64,000 nucleotides of DNA, from NCBI GenBank assembly GCA_051656645.1, contig JBOGCH010000029.1:110494-174493 (forward strand), given 5' to 3'. A model generated the notes under the pieces. The model saw only the letters and a list, made by a program, of their open reading frames with translations, did no database searches and was not told where the DNA came from. Each line of letters begins with the position of its first letter. The first letter of the stretch is position 1. This stretch comes from JBOGCH01 sp051656645 (GTDB taxonomy: Bacteria; Bacteroidota; Bacteroidia; Bacteroidales; Marinifilaceae). The position numbers and the translations under genes are program-made. Below are positions 45,282 to 53,251 of this stretch, piece by piece.

Positions 45282-46268
45282 TTAATCTAATCCCATACTT
45301 TTTTCAATTTCTTTTCGGATGTCCGGATTCTTTTCAACTACAACTGGCATTAGGTAAGGGCTGTAGATTGGCTCAATCATTACACACTCCTCCATTTGTT
45401 CAATCATAACATGAAGTGCCTCTTTAGTTACACCAAAATAGGCTACTATTGCATCTTCCGTTAGTGGAAGTACACTGTGCTTGACATCGCATAATAAATT
45501 TACACGGGCAATGGCTGTTATAATGGCAGCTGCAAATTCAGTAACAGAATATTCATGCTTCATAAATCTGGTACCGCGGGAAAGATCGCGAACTAGCTCA
45601 TTACCTGCCTCAACAAAGCCGTTTGTATCGTGATGGTCATCCCAAAACTTAGCCGCAGCCAACTGAACCTGTTTAGGCATACTTAAAGTACCTGCAGCAG
45701 CTTCATCATCGTATATATAGTCAAATAGATAGTCTTCAAGCTCTTCTTCAATAAAGTCCTTATCAAAACTATCTGCGTTATAGTATTCGCCAACCCACTC
45801 GCGTATTTCGTTATACTCCGGATTTTTAGGATCATTCAGAATCTGTAGAAGCTGGTAATATCCAGGAAGTCCCCCACAATCCTCCGGTGGAGCAGGACGC
45901 TCTCCGCCTATCAACTGAGGTACCATAACGTTGTAATCGGTTACAATATCTTCCAAAACAATAGTAATATCCCACCAATCGCCAAAGTCATAGATATAGG
46001 TCAAAGCATCGCCTTTTTGCTTTAGAACGTTTTCCACAGCAAGCCCTTCTATAGCTACATTTACATCATTAATCTCTTCTTCGCCGTTATCCGTTACGTA
46101 AGAGATATTATCCTTTTGGAATTTATACAAATGACAATCTTCCCACTCCATAAGTACCTGAATAAGCATATGCAATGACTCCATAGTCAAATTAGCAGGT
46201 ATACGGACTTGTCGCCACACAGGTGGTTGTGTTCCTTGCAGGGTAAGTTTTAGTTGATAGGTTACCAT
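45282..46268 (-). CDS. pRiA4b ORF-3-like protein
   Basis: 328 residues. The N-terminal 180 residues match the PRiA4_ORF3 pattern: YQLKLTLQGTQPPVWRQVRIPANLTMESLHMLIQVLMEW, YIYDFGDWWDITIVLED and ERPAPPEDCGGLPGYYQLL. This domain is widespread on plasmids and chromosomes; its biochemical role is unknown. The C-terminal part is helical, with no recognised motif. It stands alone, converging on the aminopeptidase gene. There is no sign of a surrounding mobile element. Confidence 0.82.
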   Translation of the reverse strand: MVTYQLKLTLQGTQPPVWRQVRIPANLTMESLHMLIQVLMEWEDCHLYKFQKDNISYVTDNGEEEINDVNVAIEGLAVENVLKQKGDALTYIYDFGDWWDITIVLEDIVTDYNVMVPQLIGGERPAPPEDCGGLPGYYQLLQILNDPKNPEYNEIREWVGEYYNADSFDKDFIEEELEDYLFDYIYDDEAAAGTLSMPKQVQLAAAKFWDDHHDTNGFVEAGNELVRDLSRGTRFMKHEYSVTEFAAAIITAIARVNLLCDVKHSVLPLTEDAIVAYFGVTKEALHVMIEQMEECVMIEPIYSPYLMPVVVEKNPDIRKEIEKSMGLD

Positions 46269-46324
46269 ATAATTCTATTTTTTTGTAAAGTTATGGATTT
46301 TAAATGAGAAGACAACTCCACAAA

Positions 46325-46843
46325 TTAATTACTTGGTGTTAGGACTCCCGTAAAGGATAGGTAATTGCCCGATTGTTGCGGATAGAATCCCAAATTGCAC
46401 GTATTACTTCCATTAAATACACGGAGTACTACTTTGGCAGTTACTCCTTCACCATTAAACAGAAAGGACATAACAAGGTCTCCTTGCGTATCGGTAGTCA
46501 TATTTACCTGGCTGGCTTTGCCGGTTACTTCATATCCGGAAATTCCAATAGACTGAGGGATGGACAACAGTTGCATTTGTATTACGACCGAATCCTTAAT
46601 AAAAAGCATATAGTTATAATCATCGGGCAAACTATAGCTTTGACCGTAAGCCACAACCGACGATGCATCGAAGTCCCATTTCCCCTGTTGCAAAGCTTGC
46701 TTGGCATTGTTGAAATCATTGTTACCCACATCATTAATCTGCTTTTCGAACTCAGTTTGCGGACGCGCAGAGAAAATCTCCAAACCGCTAAAAAGCAACG
46801 CCACAAGCGCAGCTACCAATAAATATTTACCCGATGTCTTCAT
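46325..46843 (-). CDS. DUF4251-like exported protein
   Basis: About 172 residues from the Met at 46843 (MKTSGKYLLVAALVALLFSGLEIFSA), which gives a clean signal peptide; an ATG at 46894 would add 17 residues before it. The mature part is beta-rich (WDFDASSVVAYGQSYSLPDDYNYMLFIKDSVVIQMQLL...GISGYEVTGKASQVNM), resembling DUF4251 proteins of Bacteroidota, whose function is unknown. It lies between the PRiA4_ORF3-like gene and the tsf terminator, and the gap to each suggests its own transcript. Confidence 0.7.
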   Translation of the reverse strand: MKTSGKYLLVAALVALLFSGLEIFSARPQTEFEKQINDVGNNDFNNAKQALQQGKWDFDASSVVAYGQSYSLPDDYNYMLFIKDSVVIQMQLLSIPQSIGISGYEVTGKASQVNMTTDTQGDLVMSFLFNGEGVTAKVVLRVFNGSNTCNLGFYPQQSGNYLSFTGVLTPSN

Positions 46844-46982
46844 ACTTCCTTGATTTGTTATTAATGGTCCATTAAACATGAATACCTTAAACAAGATGAT
46901 ATCTAATATTCACGCTATAAAAATCCTACCTCAATTTCATATCCTTAGTACGTAAACCACAGATAAATGATAAGTATAAAAC

Positions 46983-47010
46983 AAAAAAACCTCCCTATTA
47001 AGGGAGGTTT
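46983..47010 (-). terminator. Terminator of the rplM-rpsI-rpsB-tsf operon
   Basis: Minus strand: stem AAACCTCCCT / AGGGAGGTTT with a 4-nt loop followed by seven T. It lies 26 bp after the tsf stop. Confidence 0.9.
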
Positions 47011-47036
47011 ATATCGATATTGAAAACAATATGCAA

Positions 47037-47855
47037 TTACGCGTTCAATGTGAAACGTCCAAATGCAGTTACTGTAGCATCTTTATCCAAAGATTGGATG
47101 TATTGACGAACTGTAAGTTTGTTTTCCTTTACAAACGCTTGGTTTAATAAAGTAGTTTCTTGGTAGAACTTGTTCAAACGACCTTCAGCAATTTTATCAA
47201 GCATAGCTTCTGGTTTACCTTCTTCACGCGCTTTTTCACGACCAATTTCTAATTCGTGCTCACGGATGTTAGCAGGAACGTCTTCTTTGTCGATAGCGAT
47301 AGGAGCCATAGCAGCTGCTTGCATAGCAACGTCACGCATAGCTTGAGCATCGATAGCTTTGTTGAAACCGATAACAGTTGCTAATTTGTTTCCTGGGTGG
47401 ATGTAAGCAACAGTAGCTTCAGCGTCGATAGCTGTGTAGTATGCTAACTCAATTTTCTCACCGATAACACCTGTACGTTCAGCAACGTGGTCAGCGATAG
47501 TACGTCCGTCTAGCTCAAGAGCTAAAAGAGCTGTTAAATCAGCTGGTTTTTGATCCATTGCAAGATCAAGAACGCGTTGAGTGAAGTTGATGAAATCCTC
47601 GTTTTTAGCAACGAAGTCAGTTTCACAGTTAAGACTAACGATAGCTGCATGTCCGCCGTTAGCTGCTGCAAGTACACAACCTTCGCTAGCGTCACGGTCA
47701 GCACGTTTGCTAGCAATAGCTAAACCTTTTTTACGGATAACGTCAACTGCTTTGTCGAAATCGCCTTCAGCTTCTTGAAGCGCTTTTTTACAGTCCATCA
47801 TACCTGCGTTAGTTGCTTTACGCAACTTCATTACATCTGCTGCTTTAATTTCCAT
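47037..47855 (-). CDS. tsf: Elongation factor Ts
   Basis: 272 residues. An N-terminal UBA-like segment (VMKLRKATNAGMMDCKKALQEAEGDFDKAVDVIRKKG) and the conserved VSLNCETDFVAKNEDFINF identify EF-Ts, the exchange factor that recycles EF-Tu from GDP to GTP. It is shorter than Bacteroides homologues of about 330 residues, but it contains the core and ends cleanly. It is the last gene after rpsB; the 95-bp gap holds a hairpin. Confidence 0.95.
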   Translation of the reverse strand: MEIKAADVMKLRKATNAGMMDCKKALQEAEGDFDKAVDVIRKKGLAIASKRADRDASEGCVLAAANGGHAAIVSLNCETDFVAKNEDFINFTQRVLDLAMDQKPADLTALLALELDGRTIADHVAERTGVIGEKIELAYYTAIDAEATVAYIHPGNKLATVIGFNKAIDAQAMRDVAMQAAAMAPIAIDKEDVPANIREHELEIGREKAREEGKPEAMLDKIAEGRLNKFYQETTLLNQAFVKENKLTVRQYIQSLDKDATVTAFGRFTLNA

Positions 47856-47906
47856 GGTATCTTTTTCTTTATAGATTTATCAAAATTAATGGTAAGGAGT
47901 AAAAGG

Positions 47907-47945
47907 AGATGAGGGTGTCCCGTTTTCACCGGACACCTCTCATCT
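47907..47945 (-). repeat. Hairpin between rpsB and tsf
   Basis: AGATGAGGGTGTCC pairs with GGACACCTCTCATCT, with one bulged base and a 10-nt loop. There is no T-run on the transcribed strand. It may reduce or process the transcript between the two genes, or bind a ribosomal protein. Confidence 0.55.
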
Positions 47946-47950
47946 GTAAA

Positions 47951-48691
47951 TTATTCAGCTTTAGTAGCTGCTGCTTTCTTTTCTCCTTCTTTTTCTTTCT
48001 CAGCTTTACGCTCAGTAAGACCAGCTTTGATTGAATCACATACTGTGTCAAGAACAAGGCTGATTGAAGTTGAAGCGTCATCGTTAGCCGGGATAACGAA
48101 GTCAATTAAATCAGGATTTGAGTTTGTATCTACCATTGCAAATACAGGGATACCTAATAATTTAGCTTCTTTTACCGCGATGTGCTCCTTCATTACGTCA
48201 ATTACGAAAAGAGCTGCAGGAAGACGAGTTAAGTCTGCGATGCTACCTAAGTTTTTCTCTAATTTCGCACGTTGACGTGAAATTTGAAGTCTTTCTCTTT
48301 TAGAAAGGTGACCAAATGTACCATCTTTCTCCATTTTATCGATAGTGGTCATTTTCTTAACCGCTTTACGAATAGTAGGGAAGTTGGTTAACATACCACC
48401 CGGCCAGCGCTCGGTTACGTAAGGCATGTTAATTGAAGAGATCTTTTCTGCAACAATATCCTTAGCTTGTTTTTTTGTTGCTACAAACAGAATTTTACGA
48501 CCACTTTTTGCAATTTGTCCTAAAGCAGCTGATGCTTTGTCCAATAATACTGCAGTTTTGTTAAGGTCGATGATGTGGATTCCGTTACGCTCCATAAAGA
48601 TATAAGGAGCCATTTTAGGATTCCATTTGCGAGTAAGGTGTCCAAAGTGACAACCTGCTTCTAATAATGCGTCAAATGATACTTGTGACAT
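47951..48691 (-). CDS. rpsB: 30S ribosomal protein S2
   Basis: About 246 residues from the Met at 48691 (MSQVSFDALLEAGCHFGHLTRKWNPKM); the ATG at 48748 adds 19 residues foreign to the family. Conserved segments include NGIHIIDLNKT, KQAKDIV and RWPGGMLTNFPTIRKAVKKM. The C terminus is Lys/Glu/Ala-rich. It lies 90 bp after rpsI. The gap carries AGGACCTCTTTGGAGAGCT, which could form a small leader stem. S2 genes are often autoregulated with tsf. Confidence 0.95.
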   Translation of the reverse strand: MSQVSFDALLEAGCHFGHLTRKWNPKMAPYIFMERNGIHIIDLNKTAVLLDKASAALGQIAKSGRKILFVATKKQAKDIVAEKISSINMPYVTERWPGGMLTNFPTIRKAVKKMTTIDKMEKDGTFGHLSKRERLQISRQRAKLEKNLGSIADLTRLPAALFVIDVMKEHIAVKEAKLLGIPVFAMVDTNSNPDLIDFVIPANDDASTSISLVLDTVCDSIKAGLTERKAEKEKEGEKKAAATKAE

Positions 48692-48781
48692 TTTTTTTCT
48701 TTTAATGTGTTTACCTTCTGTAAAATCAATTGCCGGGTAGCTCTCCAAAGAGGTCCTAACAATTTAGATACTAAACCAATA

Positions 48782-49168
48782 TTAACGTTTAGAGAACTGG
48801 AATCTCTTACGAGCTTTAGGTTGACCTGGTTTTTTACGCTCAACTTCACGAGGATCACGAGTCATGAATCCTGCTGCGCGAAGAGCTGATTTATCCTCAG
48901 CATTGATTTCAACCAATGCACGAGCGATACCAAGGCGAAGCGCTTCAGCTTGTCCTTTAAATCCACCTCCATCTAAGTTTACTTTGATGTCGTATTGACC
49001 TTCTGCTGCTAAAAGAGCAAGAGGTTGTTTAACAATGAACTGTAGAGTTGGGATTGTAAAATACTCCTCTAAGCTACGCTTGTTAATTGTAATATTCCCT
49101 TTTCCTTCACTAACGTATACGCGAGCAACCGCTGCTTTACGTCTACCAACTGTGCTGATTCTTTCCAT
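48782..49168 (-). CDS. rpsI: 30S ribosomal protein S9
   Basis: 128 residues. Opens with STVGRRKAAVARVYV and ends with the basic tail KPGQPKARKRFQFSKR, which reaches the P-site tRNA in the small subunit; the final Ser-Lys-Arg is the conserved end of uS9. It lies 5 bp after rplM, its standard partner. Confidence 0.96.
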   Translation of the reverse strand: MERISTVGRRKAAVARVYVSEGKGNITINKRSLEEYFTIPTLQFIVKQPLALLAAEGQYDIKVNLDGGGFKGQAEALRLGIARALVEINAEDKSALRAAGFMTRDPREVERKKPGQPKARKRFQFSKR

Positions 49169-49173
49169 AATGC

Positions 49174-49629
49174 TTACTTAATTGAATTTAAATCGATTAC
49201 TTTTGGTTGTTGCGCTTCGTGCTTGTGCTCAGTTCCTACATACAAGTGAAGATTTTTCATGATAGCACGTCCAAGGCGATTTTTAGGTAACATACCACGT
49301 ACAGCATGCTCAATTACGCGCTCTGGATGATTTTTCATTACTAACGCAGGAGAAGTTTGACGTTGTCCACCTGGGAATCCTGTGTGACGAGTGTAAACTT
49401 TATCAGTCATCTTGTTACCAGTTAACTGAATTTTCTCTGCATTGATGATAATTACGTTATCGCCACAATCTTCATGCGGAGTATAACTTGGTTTGTACTT
49501 ACCTCTTAATAGTTTCGCAACTTTAGAAGCAAGACGTCCCAAAACTTGATTTTCTGCGTCAACGATGATCCACTCTTTTTGAGCAGTGGCTTTGTTGACT
49601 GAAACGGTTCTGTAACTAATTTGATCCAC
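49174..49629 (-). CDS. rplM: 50S ribosomal protein L13
   Basis: 151 residues with the uL13 segments WIIVDAENQVLGRLASKVAKLLRGK, GDNVIIINAEKI and GMLPKNRLGRAIMKNLHLY. It heads the rplM-rpsI-rpsB-tsf operon. A clear promoter lies about 200 bp upstream, so the mRNA begins with a long leader that looks structured and may carry autoregulation. Confidence 0.96.
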   Translation of the reverse strand: MDQISYRTVSVNKATAQKEWIIVDAENQVLGRLASKVAKLLRGKYKPSYTPHEDCGDNVIIINAEKIQLTGNKMTDKVYTRHTGFPGGQRQTSPALVMKNHPERVIEHAVRGMLPKNRLGRAIMKNLHLYVGTEHKHEAQQPKVIDLNSIK

Positions 49630-49639
49630 TTTTCTTTCT

Positions 49640-49823
49640 CTTTAATTTATTAAACTTCTGTTTGTCATTCGGGTAAGGTTCTCCTGCTTATAGCCGGCAA
49701 TCATATAAACGCGCGTTGTATCCGGGCAAGATGCAACAAACTACGATGCCACGCTCTGAAAAGCTACTACGGGATAAATGGCTAAGGTTCACGCCCGCAG
49801 CGATAAGAGCTATTACCGCAAAT
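49640..49823 (-). promoter_or_regulatory. Candidate structured 5' leader of rplM-rpsI-rpsB-tsf
   Basis: The predicted transcript start near 49823 leaves about 190 nt before the rplM start. This stretch is richer in G and C than the surrounding non-coding DNA and can form local stems, for example GCGGTAA with TTATCGC. No ORF is evident. L13 leaders with autoregulation are known in Firmicutes; whether this one works in the same way is inference. Confidence 0.5.
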
Positions 49824-49829
49824 GAGCCA

Positions 49830-49860
49830 CAAAATTACTATAATATATTAATATTCAAAA
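49830..49860 (-). promoter_or_regulatory. Promoter of the rplM operon
   Basis: Minus strand -33 TTTTG (49856-49860), 18 bp, then -7 TAATTTTG (49830-49837). It agrees with the Bacteroides consensus. Confidence 0.75.
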
Positions 49861-49957
49861 TACTCACACCCCTTTTTACTTGACTATTAACGCTTTATTT
49901 TGATGGATTACATTTTTTATGGGTATTAATCCTTATGTTCTCATTCTCAACAATCCC

Positions 49958-50010
49958 AAATGTTAATAAGCCTTTTCCGTCTCAACAACAGAAAAGGCTT
50001 ATTAACATTT
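49958..50010. terminator. Terminator of the oxidoreductase-marR operon
   Basis: Perfect 20-bp arms (AAATGTTAATAAGCCTTTTC and its complement) around a 13-nt loop, 54 bp after the marR stop. A-rich and T-rich arm ends suit termination. The rest of the 434-bp gap holds the rplM promoter and leader. Confidence 0.85.
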
Positions 50011-50063
50011 CACATATACTTAGTCGTAAGCTCACAAAGGCATTACGGCATCCATACACTCGG

Positions 50064-50411
50064 CTATAGCAACTCCTTTAGCACCTCCGGCAATTCGTTA
50101 CTACAGCATTTCATGGCTTGCAGTTTTTCAGCGCCTGTAGCAGTCAACGTAAATCTGTTATGACGCTTGTCAGCATCGCCAAGGGTGCGCTCCACGTATC
50201 CCTTTTTTTCCACAGAACTTATCACCTTGGAACAGTTGGAACAGGTTAATCCCAATAGCTCAGCAAGCTCCGTAGATGTAATTCCGGGTTGTTTCAATAA
50301 ACTACACAACAACATCCCCTCATTTAACGAAAGTCCGTGTTGTTTTTCCATGCAATTCTCAAACTCAATAATTGCTCGGTATATAGTGCGTATTTTACAA
50401 AGTTGTTCCAT
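50064..50411 (-). CDS. Cys-rich MarR-family transcriptional regulator
   Basis: 115 residues, short for the family. A winged HTH is visible (ITSTELAELLGLTCSNCSKVISSVEKKGYVERTLGDADKRHNRFTLTATG). Seven cysteines are present: 5, 20, 36, 57, 60, 102 and 103, including a CxxC in the recognition-helix region and a CC near the C terminus. This suggests thiol, persulfide or metal sensing. It lies 22 bp downstream of the sulfur-handling oxidoreductase and is cotranscribed with it. Two TTTCCAnTGGAAA palindromes around the shared promoter are the likely operators. The assignment as autoregulator is inferred. Confidence 0.8.
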   Translation of the reverse strand: MEQLCKIRTIYRAIIEFENCMEKQHGLSLNEGMLLCSLLKQPGITSTELAELLGLTCSNCSKVISSVEKKGYVERTLGDADKRHNRFTLTATGAEKLQAMKCCSNELPEVLKELL

Positions 50412-50433
50412 GATTATGCTTTTAACCGCAAAA

Positions 50434-52863
50434 TTAGATAAACAAATTGATATTTGCTTGTTCCGCGCGCTCCATATAGGTAGCTACTCCTCCAATAGTC
50501 ACCTCATCCAGAAGTTCCTCTCTTTTTACACCCATCACATCCATAGACATTTGACAAGCAATAAATTCAACACCATTGTCCAATGCTTGCTGACGTAAAG
50601 ATTCAAGCGAGTCTACGTTTTTCTTTCCCATCAGGTAACGCATCATCTTACTTCCCATTCCTCCCATATTCATTTGCGACAACGATAATCCGCGCGAGTC
50701 GGATGGCAACATCATTGAAAACATCTTGCCAAACAAATCCTTCTCCACCCTTGGTTTTTTCACTTTCTTAATAACATTCAATCCCCAAAAAGTAAAGAAT
50801 ATTGTCACCTTTTCTCCCGTTGCAGCAGCTCCATTGGCAAGTATAAAGGTTGCCAATACTCTGTCCAAACTATCACTAAACATAATGAAAGTCTTTCCCT
50901 TTCCCTGTGGTTGACCACTTGGCGAAGCACACTTTGTACCGCGCTCAAGCAACACCGTATACTTTCCTTTATCTGAACTGTTACTAATCATAGTGTTACC
51001 TGTACTCCTACACCATGCCTCCGCATCCCTAGCAAATGCAGGGTCAGTACTTATCACCTCAACTCTATTTCCCGGTTGCAACACATCCATGGCCTGTTTT
51101 ACCTTCATTATTGGCCCCGGACATTGCAACCCACATGTATCTACTTGCAAGGTTTGGACTGCCGCTAGCGGACATTTTGCATTATCTGTTTGCTCTTGAG
51201 GTTTAGGGCTACCTATTGGCTCCATACACAACTTATAAGTTTTATATCCTCCCAATAAATTGTACACATCCTTAAAACCATGTCCCATTAGGATTCGTGT
51301 TGCCAAATAACCTCGTAAACCAACAGCACAATACAACACTATCGGTTTATCGGTAGGAATATCCGATAAACGATCGCGCAACGAATCTAGCGGAATATTT
51401 AAAGCACCAGGCAGCACACCCATCTCAGTTTCCTCCTCTGTACGTACATCAATGAGCGTTATGCTATTCATATCCATGGCGTTCAACTGGCGCCATGTTA
51501 TCGCCGGCATTGCGCCACTAATTCTGTTTGCTGCAACATATCCGGCCATTGCCACCGCATCTTTTGCCGATGAGAATGGGGGAGCATAAGCATGTTCTGT
51601 AGCCATCAAATCATACACTGTTCCTTTTTGTTTTATCAACATTGCCACCTCATCAATACGCTTATCCACACCCTCATGTCCCACAACCTGTGCTCCGAAA
51701 ATACGTCCATTCTCCGGATTAAATGTAAGTTTCACAGTCAGCGGCATCGCTCCCGGGTAGTAAGACGCATGACTATTGGAGTGTACAATACTACTTTGAT
51801 AAGCTATACCCAGTTGTTTTAATCGTTTAGCAGGCAATCCTGTTGTTGCTACAGTTACATCAAACACCTTAGCTATTGCCGTTCCTATGGCTCCCTCATA
51901 TGGTATAATATTTTTACGCGTCATATTGTCTGCCACTATACGTCCCTGACGGTTAGCCGGATTCGCTAAATAATTCAACCAAGGCTGTCCACTTATGGGA
52001 TGTGGAAACTCAATTGCATCTCCAACAGCAAAAATATCAGGTTGTGATGTCTGTAAATATTCGTCCACCCATATACCACCTGCCTCACCAATACGCAAAC
52101 CAGCATCACGCGCCAGTTTTACATCCGGACGCACTCCAATGGAAAGAATTACCATATCTGTTTCTATACGCTCTCCACCGGCAAATACAACATACAAAAC
52201 ATTATTTAAGCGCTCAAAATACTCAACCTTACGCTCCAAATAGAGTGCAACACCTTTTGAGGTAAGCTCATGGTGCAACACCGAAGCCATAGAGAAATCA
52301 ACAGGCGGCATTACCTGATTGGCCATCTCTACCACAGACACCGCACAACCGGCATGATGCAAATTCTCGGCCATCTCCAATCCAATAAAACCAGCACCTA
52401 TTACAACTGCACGCTTCACTGCATTATCGTGCATATAACTTTTTATTTTATCTGTATCCGCAACATTTCGCAATGTAAAAATAGCACGGTCGTCAATTCC
52501 TGCCATTGGAGGAACTACAGGCACTGCACCCGGCGACAGTAATAACTTATCAAACTTCTCCGTATACTCCTCGCCATTCTTATTGCGCACAACAACTGTA
52601 TTATTATTGGGATGTACAGATAATACCTCGCTCTCTACACGTACATCAACATTGAAACGTTTACCAAATGATTCAGGTGTTTGTACAAAAAGTTTCTCAC
52701 GTTCCTTAATCACGTCACCAATATAGTAAGGTAAACCGCAATTTGCATAGGAGATATACTTTCCCTTCTCCATTAAAATAATCTCTGCTTGCTCATCAAT
52801 TCGTCGTAAACGTGCAGCAGCTGTCGCTCCACCGGCTACTCCACCAATAATAATGTATCTCAT
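50434..52863 (-). CDS. Four-module sulfur oxidoreductase: CoA-disulfide reductase-rhodanese-TusA-DsrE
   Basis: 809 residues. (1) A flavin-dependent CoA-disulfide reductase-like module (1-450) with FAD motif IIIGGVAGGATAAA and the active Cys42 in SYANCGLPYYIGD. (2) A rhodanese domain (about 450-550) with catalytic Cys near 512 in VLYCAVGLRG. (3) A TusA/SirA domain (about 570-640) with CGLQCPGP. (4) A DsrE/DsrF-like domain (about 650-809) with FIACQMSMDVMG. Each module handles thiols or carries persulfide, so the protein may pass sulfur along internally or reduce polysulfide/persulfide. It is cytoplasmic. It is followed by its probable Cys-rich regulator. The fusion is known in anaerobes, but the exact reaction is unproven. 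Confidence 0.9.
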   Translation of the reverse strand: MRYIIIGGVAGGATAAARLRRIDEQAEIILMEKGKYISYANCGLPYYIGDVIKEREKLFVQTPESFGKRFNVDVRVESEVLSVHPNNNTVVVRNKNGEEYTEKFDKLLLSPGAVPVVPPMAGIDDRAIFTLRNVADTDKIKSYMHDNAVKRAVVIGAGFIGLEMAENLHHAGCAVSVVEMANQVMPPVDFSMASVLHHELTSKGVALYLERKVEYFERLNNVLYVVFAGGERIETDMVILSIGVRPDVKLARDAGLRIGEAGGIWVDEYLQTSQPDIFAVGDAIEFPHPISGQPWLNYLANPANRQGRIVADNMTRKNIIPYEGAIGTAIAKVFDVTVATTGLPAKRLKQLGIAYQSSIVHSNSHASYYPGAMPLTVKLTFNPENGRIFGAQVVGHEGVDKRIDEVAMLIKQKGTVYDLMATEHAYAPPFSSAKDAVAMAGYVAANRISGAMPAITWRQLNAMDMNSITLIDVRTEEETEMGVLPGALNIPLDSLRDRLSDIPTDKPIVLYCAVGLRGYLATRILMGHGFKDVYNLLGGYKTYKLCMEPIGSPKPQEQTDNAKCPLAAVQTLQVDTCGLQCPGPIMKVKQAMDVLQPGNRVEVISTDPAFARDAEAWCRSTGNTMISNSSDKGKYTVLLERGTKCASPSGQPQGKGKTFIMFSDSLDRVLATFILANGAAATGEKVTIFFTFWGLNVIKKVKKPRVEKDLFGKMFSMMLPSDSRGLSLSQMNMGGMGSKMMRYLMGKKNVDSLESLRQQALDNGVEFIACQMSMDVMGVKREELLDEVTIGGVATYMERAEQANINLFI

Positions 52864-52896
52864 ACGCTTAATAATTTATTTTTAAGTTCCATTTAT

Positions 52897-52961
52897 TTTC
52901 CATTGGAAATAATACTGCAAATATATCACTTACATTATATTAAACAACTTTCCAGTGGAAA
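52897..52961 (-). promoter_or_regulatory. Promoter of the oxidoreductase-marR operon with two flanking palindromes
   Basis: Minus strand: -33 GTTG (52945-52948), 19 bp, -7 TATATTTG (52918-52925). Two 13-bp near-perfect palindromes bracket it: TTTCCAGTGGAAA at 52949-52961, directly upstream of -33, and TTTCCATTGGAAA at 52897-52909, just past the predicted start of transcription. Centre-to-centre distance is 52 bp, about five helical turns. This arrangement suits a dimeric repressor, most simply the MarR protein encoded at the end of the operon. The rest of the 388-bp gap has only the hairpin at 53119-53201. Confidence 0.7.
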
Positions 52962-53118
52962 ATGTTTCAAAAAAATATACATTACGCTTTTACAGCTATT
53001 TTCTGGGACAGAACGGACGGATTACGCCAATATTTCAATACGCACACATTAAAGCTCGATTAATCAATCTATTAACAATAACGTTCAACAAAAAAACAAG
53101 GATATTATAAAAGCCAAA

Positions 53119-53201
53119 AACAGAGATTTTCTCTTATGTCATCAACTTCCTTACTTTAAGAGTAAGGCCGTCCATACTGACAATAAGAAAAAATCTCTGT
53201 T
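53119..53201. terminator. Long two-tier hairpin, likely bidirectional terminator
   Basis: Outer arms AACAGAGATTTT (53119-53130) and its exact complement (53190-53201) continue inward with near-complementary sequence. An inner stem CTTACT/AGTAAG closes on a 5-nt loop. On the minus strand it is followed by T-rich sequence. It lies between the DUF3298 gene and the oxidoreductase promoter. Confidence 0.6.
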
Positions 53202-53251
53202 CTGTTATACATCCTCTTCATTCAATGCAAACACATTGAATAAAGCCAATT

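Noticed and set aside
45282..46268. PRiA4_ORF3-like protein as evidence of a mobile element.
   Set aside because: The domain is also common in chromosomal genes, and no transposase, integrase or repeats flank it.
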